Assembly (NCBI GenBank): GCA_907164885.2 | Contig: OU015499.1 | Location: forward strand, 152,341,446 to 152,405,445 | Direction: 5' to 3' | Length of the DNA stretch: 64,000 nucleotides | Origin: Dolomedes plantarius | Lineage: Eukaryota > Arthropoda > Arachnida > Araneae > Dolomedidae | Shown here: positions 55,098 to 64,000 of the stretch, piece by piece | Position numbering within the stretch: position 1 is the first letter of the stretch | Layout: each line of letters begins with the position of its first letter | Translations under genes and position numbers: made by a program | Notes under the pieces: model-generated | Seen by the model: only the letters and a program-made list of their open reading frames with translations | What the model was told of the DNA's origin: nothing | The model's database searches: none

Positions 55098-56711
55098 TTT
55101 CGCGTACGCTACCGGGACTGTAACAGAAATTAAACATCGTGACTGTGAAGAGTGCGTAATCAAGTAATCATTTAAAGTACTCTGAGCAGTTTTGTTTTAG
55201 TTAATCCAGGTGCATCATATCAGCCAATCGCAGGGATCACTCGTTTATTCACCCATAACTTTCACACTAGAGCCAATTCCCAGTTTTTACGGCCATTTTC
55301 GGAATTGGCCTGCTTAAACGAGTAGAAATCAGCTGCTCTAGATCTCGATTGCATTTTGGTTGTTGAACGACGTGTCATTTTCAAAAGGGTAAAGGTGGTG
55401 TTTGACCCTTGCAGAAGGTGGCAAAGTGTAACTAACAATACATATGTAGAAATTGTTTTACTTTGCTGCACAGACAAATTACTATTTTTCAGCAGTAATT
55501 AATTACGCGTTCAAATAGCAAATAAGCGTTATCAAGGATTTGTAAAAGTACAATGTTGTAAATTTTCTCTCTCGATTGCAGTGCCTCCACTGGATTGTAA
55601 AATATAAATATTTCATTTAATATTTTTTTTTCTTTCTCTCTTTGCAGGTGGTAGTTTCGACCGATGGGTGATGCGCCGTTCATAAGCTTAACTCCTTATC
55701 GGGAAGTCACGTTGATTATTTGAAGTGAAGCTTTTTTTGAACGAGTATCGTTAACGGAACGGAAGCAATATTAATACGATATCAAGTTTGAAGCTTTTTT
55801 TTGAACGAGTATCGTTAACGGAACGGAAGCAATATTAATACGATATCAAGTTTGTAGCTTTTTTTGAACGAGTATCGTTAACGGAACGAAAGCAATATTA
55901 ATTCGACATAAAGTCTGAATCACTGACCTGAAACCGCATGTTTTCTACAGAATGTGCGTCCATTGATTTGCCCAGATTCTCACTTTGGCTAGAAAATGAA
56001 CACCATCTACGAGCATACTTCTGAAGTGGGAAACAGAAGGATATGTCCTGACAAAGTTTTTGTTAACTCGTGTGAAAAAAGAGGGGTTTTGTGAATGAGA
56101 GAGTTTATTTTGTATTTCGCGTGAGGGTTTTTATAACCTATAGAATGGTACAGGAAAATATATCATATTTATGATGCAAAACTGAAAAGAGATACTGATT
56201 TCCAATTTACTGATATGAATTTATAAATAGCATACACCTTTTAGGAAAGGTAATTTAGTGTGCTACTTTAATCGATAAAAAAAATACAAAATATGCGCAA
56301 GTTGCATGAAGGTGTCATTTACCACGAACTTCATTAATCCGACGGCAAGCCCGGTCTGAATATCAATATAAACACCTGCTGCATACAGTACCTCTGAGAA
56401 AAAAAGTAATATGGGTTGGAATTCTTGTCAAAGGCTACAGACTTTTCTGCTCGTCTGAAACATTGCCGTTTAAGCGAGACGTTCATAATATTTTCTTCTC
56501 AAATGATTTGACTTTTCTGTAGTTCACATATAAATACACATTTCTGGAATTAAGCTGAATGAAACAAAATTTTTTTTGTGTTCCACTGCAAGAAATTTTG
56601 AAAACATTTTAATCGTTAAAGGGCTTTTCATATATTTTTTTTTTCCTAGAAAGAATTTACTTTCCAGTATGCGGGTTGCATCAAAGGAAATTTTATAACA
56701 AGTCTATAACT

Positions 56712-56742
<31 letters not shown>

Positions 56743-56872
56743 GATTTCCAGTTTTGTATCAAGGAGTTTACTATTGAGTGAAGTACATTTGTAAACAATG
56801 CTCCGTACTTTAAAAAATCACCAGAAATTTATTTTTCTTTAACTCCAAATTTCGTCCAAAAACAGTGCCAAC
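55057..56872 (+). other. Upstream region of zinc-finger gene B
   Basis: Equivalent of 27119-28830, starting after a TA tract (55057-55094). Three copies of the roughly 63-bp GAACGAGTATCGTTAAC unit lie at 55725-55917, against two in copy A. Likely promoter and 5' untranslated sequence; no coding exon is recognised. Confidence 0.45.
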
Positions 56873-57799
56873 ATGGCTGAAGAGCAGTGCTGTTATGAAA
56901 GCAGTCGAAACGAATTTTTCAACGGAGCCCAATCCTATCGGCAAAACCACACCCATGCTGTTGCGAAACCTTTCATCTGCATTGTTTGCACGAAAGGATT
57001 TTCTGAAAAGACTAAATTAGAAATTCATCTTCGCACCCATACAGGGGAGAAACCTTTCGCCTGTGATATATGCGACAAACAATTTTCTGATGGAAGTAAT
57101 TTTAAAAAACATCTCCGCACCCATACCGGAGAGAAACCTTTCGTCTGTAGTGTCTGTGAGAAAGCATTTTGTGATAGGGGTACATTAACGAGACATCTCC
57201 GAACCCATGCTGAAGAGAAACCTTTCGCCTGCAGTGTGTTTGAGGTAGGATTTTCTAAGAGTAAATTAGGGGTTCATCTCCGTACGCATAGTGGAGAGAA
57301 ACCTTTCGTCTGCAATGTATGTGAGAAAGGATTTGCTGATAAGACTAAATTAGAGGTACATCTTCGCATCCATACCGGAGAGAAACCTTTTGTCTGCGGT
57401 GTATGTAGCAAAGGATTTTCTGTGGCAGGTAATTTGAAAAAACATCTCCGTACCCATTCCGGGGAGAAACCTTTCGTCTGTTCTGTGTGTAAGAAAGGAT
57501 TTTATGATAATAGTCAATTAGCGATACATCTCCGTACCCATACTGGAGATAAACCTTTCGCCTGCAGTGTCTGTGAGAAAGCATTTTATGATAAGGGTAA
57601 ATTAACAAGACATCTCCGTACCCATACTGGAGAGAAACCTTTCATCTGCAGTGTATGTGAAAAAGGATTTCTTGATAAGAGTAAATTAGAGATGCATCTT
57701 CGCATCCATACAGATGAGAAACCTTTCATCTGTGGTGTATGTAAGAAAGGGTTTTCGCTGAATGGTAACTTAAAAAAACATCTCCGTACCCATACTTGA
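56873..57799 (+). CDS. C2H2 zinc-finger protein with 10 fingers, one damaged (copy B)
   Basis: 308 codons from the same ATG context as copy A (ACATGGCTG). Nine fingers are intact. Finger 4 is broken: its second Cys is Phe (CSVFEVGF) and one residue is missing. Finger 10 is a fusion: its first half matches A's finger 10 (FSLNGNLK) and its last codons match A's finger 13 (KHLRTHT, stop), so exactly three fingers (252 bp) are gone. About 18 further amino-acid differences from A are scattered, some in base-contacting positions. The frame stays open, so it may still be expressed with altered DNA specificity. Confidence 0.9.
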   Translation: MAEEQCCYESSRNEFFNGAQSYRQNHTHAVAKPFICIVCTKGFSEKTKLEIHLRTHTGEKPFACDICDKQFSDGSNFKKHLRTHTGEKPFVCSVCEKAFCDRGTLTRHLRTHAEEKPFACSVFEVGFSKSKLGVHLRTHSGEKPFVCNVCEKGFADKTKLEVHLRIHTGEKPFVCGVCSKGFSVAGNLKKHLRTHSGEKPFVCSVCKKGFYDNSQLAIHLRTHTGDKPFACSVCEKAFYDKGKLTRHLRTHTGEKPFICSVCEKGFLDKSKLEMHLRIHTDEKPFICGVCKKGFSLNGNLKKHLRTHT

Positions 57800-57989
57800 A
57801 GTTACGCGAGAAACGATTTTCTGATAAGAGTTACTTTGGGGTTCATCTTCGTGCACATACAAGAGAGAAACATTTCATGTGCTGTGTCCTTTTATATGGT
57901 TTATGTGAAAAATCCTTGTACGTAATAAAAGACGCACCGGAAACTTTTTTTTTCAACTATCTGTATGCAGTGCATGCATGAGAAAAACT

Positions 57990-57991
57990 CA

Positions 57992-58025
<34 letters not shown>

Positions 58026-58039
58026 TTTTTTTTTTTTTT
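57990..58039. repeat. Poly-T tract
   Basis: Two T runs joined by TAAATT, in copy B only; copy A has a short ATATTTTAG there (near 30205). It follows the degenerate finger remnant (57796-57981). Confidence 0.8.
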
Positions 58040-58331
58040 GTAACTCTACCGAATTGTATTTTAATGAATGTTTGAATCATCAGTGGTGGTACGCCTCGGA
58101 AAGTAAATGCTAAATCTATACTGTACTGGTGATAGTTGAGAATGTGAAGTTGCATTCATCCGGCCAGATGACACGCTGCCAATTTTCGTGTTTTTCAATT
58201 TGAATCGTTTATTTCAGAAACCCATCAACGCATTTTCTTTTGGGATTTTTATTTTATTTACAGAATCTGTGTCTTCTATCGTATACACATATTTTTGTAC
58301 AGAAATTCGCCAACTATAATTCCGCTTTATG

Positions 58332-59430
58332 CATAGGCGTAGCGTCGGGAGGGCACGTGCCCCCCTCCCTTAACTTGAAATAAATTAAAACGTTAATAGA
58401 AGTTCAGTTAAAATCGGAAAATTGTAGAAAACTTTAAAGAAAGTTGGGTTTCTTTTCCGCCTTTTCAAACTGTGAAACTGAAGATTACGGTTATGTCTTT
58501 AGCATTAAGGGTACAGTAGACTTTCAAAATTGTGAAATTTGTCCGAAAATTCTATTTTTTATTTTATTGAATTGTGAAACTACGGACGAGTAGGAATGTG
58601 TTGCAAAAAGAATTTTTAATTTCAGTGATACTTTCCTAGTTATAGGCATTTGTATTTAATTTAGATATTATGTGGTTACTAATAGCAATAACTTTAAATG
58701 TGTTTATCACAAAATAAAAATTTTCGTGTCATAGGAATATTCAAACTGCTCCAGGCACCTTTCTAATTATCGTATTGCTTTGAAATTTAAGTTTTATATA
58801 CTTCACTGTATATCAAATAAGTCTTGTTGAAAAAAATTATGCTTCGTAGCTCAGAATTTCTAAATTTTGTACTGGAAAAGATGATATAGAGGTATTTTGC
58901 GTAATAAAAAGGGTGTTTTAACTCTTATTATATTTTTCTCTTTGCATTTTTAATGAATGAATGCTTAGAATAAGTAATAAGTTTCATTGTTAGTTCTATA
59001 AGGTATCCTGTAAATAAAAATTACCATATTATATGCAAAAGAAATGCGCATGGAACATTTTTAATTAGGCCAATTTTTGATATAATTAATAATTCATAAA
59101 TTATTAATATTTCATCTTTAAATGTTAACCACTTTTACATATCTATGGTACTAATCACATATTCAAATTTCAAGCAAATCTATTCAAAACAAAAAAAGTT
59201 AGGTTCGAAGGTCCACTGTGCCCTTAACACAGTTTTTAACAATGATATGATCCATAACAAAAATTCCATGTTATATTTTTTTCTCATTTTATTTATAGTA
59301 TATTTTTTTTCTCATTGTATAACTTTTTAATATTACTCAAACATCAATTCTTTTGTTATTCAATGAAAAAAAATATTTCATATCTTAAGGACCGTCCAGC
59401 AATAGGCCCTAACTGAATTCAATTCGTGTG

Positions 59431-59461
<31 letters not shown>

Positions 59462-59497
59462 AAAAAAAAAAAAAAATTTTTTAGAAGCACGCCTGTG
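58332..59497. mobile_element. Non-autonomous hAT-type element (copy B)
   Basis: Same element as 30503-31671, with the left flank GCTTTATG and right flank GCTTTATA. The right end has lost a few bases (CACGCCTGTG) and carries C and A runs at 59430-59476. Confidence 0.8.
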
Positions 59498-59814
59498 GCT
59501 TTATAGGTTACTATTGACAGTGCTTATCAACTTTAATGCAGAAATCTATAATCAAATAAAAAGTGGAAAGTTTTTCATTGTTTCCCAAAAATTTGAAAAA
59601 GCGCACTTAACGGGTTTCTGAAATAAAGGATTCATTTTCAACGCCACCAATTTCCATTTTTCATGTTCGTGGCACCATCTGACTCGTTTTCTTACATTGG
59701 TTACAGTAATGAGTAGCTATTGGCTTGCAGCACAACCAATAATATCATCTTTATACGGCTCCTTATGAGCTCTTATTACTGAAACGGGACGTGTATTCAC
59801 CTGTACTGTTAATT

Positions 59815-60055
59815 CAGTGGCGTAGCGAGCAAAACTGGCGCCCGGGGCACGATACCTTTGTGGCGCCCCCCGAAAAACATATAATATATAGACCTTATAT
59901 TGGCGCCCCCCCCGATAAACATATAATAACATAATATATAGACCTTATATTGCCCCCCCCCCGAAAAACATATAGTAATATAATATATAGATCTTATACT
60001 GGCGCCCGGGGCATAATAGACCCCCTTGCCCCCCCCCCCCCTCGCTACGCCACTG
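59815..60055. mobile_element. 241-bp hAT-type MITE, copy B only
   Basis: Ends CAGTGGCGTAGCGAGC and, inverted, CAGTGGCGTAGCGAGG. Perfect 8-bp repeats TGTTAATT (59807-59814, 60056-60063); copy A has a single TGTTAATT at 31981-31988. Inside are three tandem units of about 55 bp with ATAATATATAGACCTTATA cores separated by C runs. Confidence 0.94.
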
Positions 60056-60219
60056 TGTTAATTGCTATCGTGTCGTTAGTTTTCGTTGTACATTCCGTAC
60101 CAAACTTCGTCTTTCTCTCGCCGACATTTTTGAGTGACGTCTAGACTTTTTGTCTCTAGAGCCGCGGTTTCCAACCTGGGAGGCGCCAAAACTTTTTAAT
60201 AAAAAAAAATCAATGTTCA

Positions 60220-60581
60220 TACCATAATATCTATAAATAGACGAATTTGAGTCGACAACCATCGAAAAAAGAAAAATTGATAGAATTGTCATTCGATAGC
60301 TCACTGAAACAAAAGTTTCAAAATCAAATCATAATTCAATTTTGGGTGAATCTTAGTGGAGAGTAGAGTATGAATCTTTATATTGCAAAGCAATGCAAGT
60401 GCTTCTACCGTTTGTAACGCTTTATTTATGCGAAACTGGCTTTTCGGCACTGGCTGCAATGGAAACCAGGTTAATAGTCGAAAAAGAGTTACGAGCGACA
60501 CTCTCCACATTGCCCACAAGATTTGATAAACTTTGTGCCAATAAACAACAACAACCCTCACATTTAATTTTGATGCATTAG
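60220..60581 (+). pseudogene. hAT transposase C-terminal domain, copy B
   Basis: Counterpart of 32140-32515, in a hAT element whose left end is at 60162 (flank CTCTAGAG at 60154-60161). The last 62 codons (60393-60581) are open, from [20 protein letters not shown] to SHLILMH. Copy B lacks 12 bases present in A that contain the TGA. The element's right end lies beyond the window. Confidence 0.75.
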
Positions 60582-60599
60582 ATGTAGTTTAATTAGTAA

Positions 60600-61398
60600 T
60601 CTATACTTATATATAAAGACAGAGCGATTTTGTACGTGGAGGGTAATCTCCAGAACCACTGTGCCTATTTGAAAAATTCTTTCACTGTTTGAAAGGTACA
60701 TTATTAAACATGGACATAGGCTATATATTATGTATATCTGATCAGTAGAAATAAAGTTAGGGGCTTAATCCTAACAATTTCCATTGTTACCGCTACTGTC
60801 CTCTACCGGTTTTTGTGACGAAGACTTGAAGGATCCTTACCGTGGTGCTATCGCGGTGGGCTTCTGTTCTGACGTTAGCGGTTCGAAACTAGCCGTTCTT
60901 CGGCACGCCTTTTTTTTTTAAAATTGACTTTAATTATTAACTAACGTATTATTAATTTGAATATTATTTTAGGAATATTATTTTTAAAAAATTTGAATAT
61001 TATTTTTAAAAAAACATTCTTTACTTAAAATCCTTTTTTTTCTATTTTTATTTCATGTCTTAATCTCTTTCTTTTGAAAAATTAACTTTAATTAATAACT
61101 AACGTAATATTAATTTGAATACTATTTTAGGTGCTTAAAATAATTTTTAAAAAAAAACGTTCTTTACTTAAAATCCTTTTTTTATTTTTGTATTTTTATT
61201 TCATCTCTTAACCTCTTTTCTTTTAAAAAATTAACTTTAATTAATAACTAACGTAATATTAATTTGGAATATCATTTTAGGTGCTTAAAATAATTAAAAA
61301 AATGCATTCTTTACTTAAAATCTTTTTTTTACTTTTGTATTTTCATTTCATCTCTTATTCTAATTTTGGGATACCAATGTGTATCTATACTTCTATAA
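60600..61398 (+). mobile_element. Helitron 5' segment (outer element)
   Basis: It starts TCTATACTTATATATAAAG directly after A at the same host position where copy A has a different Helitron (32535). Three tandem units of about 150 bp (ACTTTAATTAATAACTAACG core) occupy 60905-61360, and a tRNA-like module with GGTTCGAAAC lies near 60885. Its 3' end was not found; a second Helitron begins at 61399. Confidence 0.6.
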
Positions 61399-62596
61399 TC
61401 TATATCTATATCTATCTATATAAATAAAAATGTAAATGTTCGTTTGTTCAAAACCTCAAATCTCCGAAAGTTCTTCACCGATTTCTTTGCAATTTTAACA
61501 CAACGTTGCATTTGAATATGTGAGTGTTTTTATATATCTATTATACAGATGCCACACCTGTGACAGGTATTAACATGCTTTTTTTTAAACACGCTATACT
61601 AAATATTTTACGGCAAACGAGAAATGTCTTTCCCTTCCCACTCAGAACAGAAATTTGTCACGGTGGGGTGCGACCCCACTATCAGCAGTCCCCACAGATC
61701 ATAAAGTACGCAGATATCGTTCTAGACAATAATAGACGATCGAAGAGATAAGAAAATGCACATGGCTGTAGATATTTTCCGTCGAATACGCGGGGAAAAT
61801 TCAAATATGAACAAGGATTTCACAGCAGAAATCTACAACGAAGCGTTGATAATCATTGAAGATTTGTGCTTAGAAATCGCGAACAAAGTTCTCAATCAAT
61901 TGGGACTGCCATCCCCGAATCGATCTGCTGATGCTTCGTTCGATGTAGAATTGCGTCGTGAACAAAATTACAACACGGGGGGATCTTTTGTTGTATGTGC
62001 AATCAAATATTCCTAAGCTAACGCTTGAGCAAAAAGGCATTTATGATCAAATAATGCAAACTGTTAATAACGGGGTTGGAGAAATCTTAGATGCACCAGG
62101 AGGAACTGGTAAAACATTCCTAATTAGATTGATTCTGGCAGCAATTCGATCCCAAAATGACATAGCCTTAGCTCTTGCGTCGTCCGGAATAGCTGCGACA
62201 TTGCTACCAGTAGTGATGCGACATCGATGTCGATGTTTTACACATTGATTTATTGAAGCCGATGTTTTTGTACTCGATGTTTTACGTTGTCTCGATGTAT
62301 TTTTTTATGAAAAAGTACCGTAATAAAAAAAAATTACCATGTAGCATAATTTTCAAACTCAGTAAATGTAAGTCTGAATTCCGAAAAGGACGAATACAAA
62401 AGGGGAAATGATTCCTTAGCAAACAGACAAATGGCAATTAACAACCAATGAACCAATCAGAGCGCTTGGAATGTTCCTGACACTCCAGAACTTTCCATGG
62501 CGTTTTATTTTACAAATAGTATATACACTAGTGCATCCATTTAAGTTTTTGTTTTGTTCTGGTTTTATATAAGTTGACGTTAATATTATTAGTAAG

Positions 62597-62770
62597 ATGC
62601 CTCCCAAAAGTACAGTTTGGAAATATTTTTACAAAACCTCTGACAAATTGGCAAAATGCAATATTTGCCTTAAGTCCCTCAAAACTTCTGGCAATACCAC
62701 GAATTTATCTGGACATTTGAAGGCAAAACATGGTGGTATTTACAACGAGAATTTTGAGTCATCAATGTAG
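62597..62770 (+). CDS. BED-type zinc-finger peptide of the hAT element
   Basis: 57 codons from ATG to TAG: MPPKSTVWKYFYKT, then C21-X2-C24 (AKCNICLKSLK) and H40-X4-H45 (LSGHLKAKHGG). This is the BED zinc finger found at the N-terminus of hAT transposases, which binds the element's subterminal repeats. The catalytic and dimerisation regions are missing: the frame stops soon after the finger and the MITE at 62866 follows. The intact finger could in principle be made as a short DNA-binding peptide, but no evidence of expression is available here. Confidence 0.7.
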   Translation: MPPKSTVWKYFYKTSDKLAKCNICLKSLKTSGNTTNLSGHLKAKHGGIYNENFESSM

Positions 62771-62865
62771 TCCAAAGCAACCAAGTTTTTGTCATTTGTG
62801 TCTACCTAATCAGAGAGTAAAATTAAATCACCCCCTCCCCCCACGACTAACCGAAGTAACAATGT

Positions 62866-63041
62866 TAAGGTCTGTTCACATAGAAGTTCATTGCGTTGCG
62901 TTAAGGAAAAGATGACGTTGAGACGAAAATAAACCAATCATATGCCTCCAAACGAAATTTTTAACGCCTATGATTGGTTTATTTTCGTCTCAACGTCATC
63001 TTTTCCTTAACGCAACGGACTCCTATGTGAACAGACCCTTA
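62866..63041. mobile_element. Palindromic MITE, copy 2, nested in the hAT element
   Basis: 176 bp, the same family as 12356-12547 (shared TTAAGGAAAAGATGACGTTG arm). The central loop is shorter by an AGCAATG-like segment and one arm lacks a GCAAC step. This is the third layer of insertion: Helitron, hAT, MITE. Confidence 0.88.
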
Positions 63042-64000
63042 GAGATTACTAAAACAGTTTTAAAAAATGGATGTTCTAAAACATCGATGGTTTTTGGGCG
63101 ATGTTTTATTAGCATCGATGTTTTAATATTGAATATCGATGTCGCATCACTAGCTACCAGGTGGAAGAACTGCTCATTCCGCTTTGGAATTGCCATTGAA
63201 CATGCAATTCATTGAAACTCCCACGTGCACCATTTCCAAAGGATCCAGCATGGGGAAAAGTATTGCAGAAAGGCAAACTTATTGTTTGGGATGAATGTAC
63301 AATGGCACACAATAATTCGCTCGAGGCTCTTGATCGATCATTGCAAGATTTGCGTGGAAACATCAGACCATTTGGGAACGCATTAATATTTCTTGCGGGA
63401 GATTTCAGGCAAACATTATTTATATTTCCTCGATCGACACCAGCGGGCGAAATAAATGCTTGCCTGAAATACTCTACTTTGTATCGACACGTAAAGACGA
63501 TGAAATTATCTACAAATATGCGTGTCCATCTGCAAAGCGATCGATCAGCTGAGTTATTCTCACATCAATTGCTGGAAGTTGGAAATGGAGAGGTGCCGGT
63601 TGATCTGACATCAGGACGAATTTCATTGCCTCATAACTTCTGCAATTTAGTATCGTCAAAAGAAGAATTGGTTGAAAAAGTATTTCCCAATATTCAAACC
63701 AATTATAAGAATCATGATTAGATGAGTGAACGAGCTATTCTTGCCACCAAGAACAAAGATGTCTACGAACTTAACAATATCATTCAGTATAACATTCAAA
63801 GCGAGGCAGTCGCATACATGTCCGTCGACACTGTTGTGGAAGCAGATGAAGCGGTTCATTATCCAACAGAATTTTTGAATTCACTCGATCTGCCAGGGAT
63901 GCCACCGCACGTACTGCAATTGAAAATCGGCTTGCCAATTATAATGTTGCGAAATATCAAGCAACCAAAGCTTTGCAATGGCACGCGGCTTGCAGTAAAA

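Larger units (their letters stand above)
47219..60599 (+). repeat. Segmental duplication, copy B
   Basis: About 13.4 kb in direct orientation to copy A. It begins within the tail of the Tc1-like pseudogene and lacks A's 19820-21128 and 21170-21640. It has extra insertions at 49899, 52896, 54735 and 59815 and an extra block near 50998-51857. It ends at the same hAT position, where a Helitron begins. Confidence 0.9.
62211..63152 (+). mobile_element. 942-bp hAT element inserted in the helicase gene
   Basis: Ends TAGTGATGCGACATCGAT and its exact inverse. Perfect 8-bp target duplications GCTACCAG (62203-62210, 63153-63160), and the helicase frame resumes at the second copy. TCGATGTTTTA-type repeats crowd both subterminal regions. 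It carries a BED finger frame but no catalytic domain. Confidence 0.94.
61399..64000 (+). mobile_element. Helitron with decayed helicase, truncated by the window end
   Basis: A second Helitron-like 5' end, TCTATATCTATATCTATC after A, leads into about 350 bp without recognised coding (a 75-codon frame at 61524 is unrecognised) and then the helicase domain from 61756. The Rep/HUH domain that precedes the helicase in autonomous Helitrons is absent, so this is an internal-deletion derivative. Confidence 0.7.
61756..64000 (+). pseudogene. Helitron Pif1-type helicase, interrupted
   Basis: Readable parts are YNEALIIIEDLCLEIANKVL, LTLEQKGIYDQIMQTV, Walker A DAPGGTGKTFLI (62090-62125) and ALALASSGIAATLLP. 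A 942-bp hAT element (62211-63152) then intervenes, followed by LIVWDECTMAH (Walker B, near 63275), FLAGDFRQT (motif III), LSTNMRV, and finally YPTEFLNSLDLPGMPPHVLQ and CNGTRLAVK at the window edge. Frameshifts near 61979 (G run) and 63237 and a TAG at 63719-63721 inactivate it. This is the superfamily 1 helicase that would unwind DNA in rolling-circle transposition. Confidence 0.85.

Noticed and set aside
61524..61751. 75-codon frame before the Helitron helicase
   Set aside because: No Rep/HUH motifs (no HxH or tyrosine pair in context) were seen, so it was not called as part of the Helitron protein.

Overview
This window is eukaryotic, AT-rich, intron/intergenic-type DNA from an animal, most likely an arthropod and plausibly a chelicerate such as a spider. 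The basis is the mix of mobile elements (Tc1/mariner, pogo/Tigger, hAT, Helitron, Jockey/I-type LINEs, Ty3/gypsy, tRNA-derived SINEs), long (TA)n microsatellites, and C2H2 zinc-finger genes of the lineage-expanded kind. Species assignment is inference. Nothing bacterial is present: no operons, ribosome binding sites or CRISPR.

Region 1 (1-10.3 kb) is a stack of insertions. A dispersed repeat carries a Tc1/mariner-superfamily element (1336-9439). That element's TA microsatellite was later hit by a Ty3/gypsy LTR retrotransposon (2047-7814, coding on the minus strand). The retrotransposon is unusual: its two LTRs look identical, so it is young, and it keeps one 1308-codon gag-protease-RNase H-integrase frame, but the reverse transcriptase core is missing and an Asp-rich segment sits in its place. 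A tRNA-derived SINE with seven internal 98-bp repeats follows.

Region 2 (10.3-19.7 kb) holds decayed Tc1-like and LINE copies, a palindromic MITE, a TIR element inside the LINE tail, and a 1.96-kb TIR element (17036-18995) that splits a Tc1-like transposase.

Region 3 is a direct segmental duplication: copy A (about 19710-32534) and copy B (about 47219-60599). Both contain the same small conserved ORF, a pogo/Tigger pseudogene, a single-exon C2H2 zinc-finger gene (13 fingers in A, 10 in B) and two hAT elements. Because the copies are a few percent diverged by eye, they record insertions and deletions cleanly. Copy B alone has four transposon insertions whose empty target sites are readable in copy A.

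Region 4 (32.5-47.2 kb) lies between the copies. It has a non-autonomous Helitron carrying a 4.19-kb TIR transposon (33220-37406) with a nearly full-length transposase-like gene and at least nine subterminal copies of a 15-bp motif. Beyond it are several short hAT and pogo MITEs with perfect target-site duplications, a Tc1-like pseudogene fused to a LINE RNase H fragment, and a 2.6-kb stretch without recognisable features.

Region 5 (60.6-64 kb) has two nested Helitron 5' ends and a decayed Pif1-type Helitron helicase. A 942-bp hAT element that keeps an intact BED zinc-finger peptide interrupts the helicase, and that element itself carries a MITE. The helicase runs off the end of the window.

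The likely host genes are the two zinc-finger genes. A few short candidate exons (10571-10683, 22023-22238 and its duplicate) are weak.
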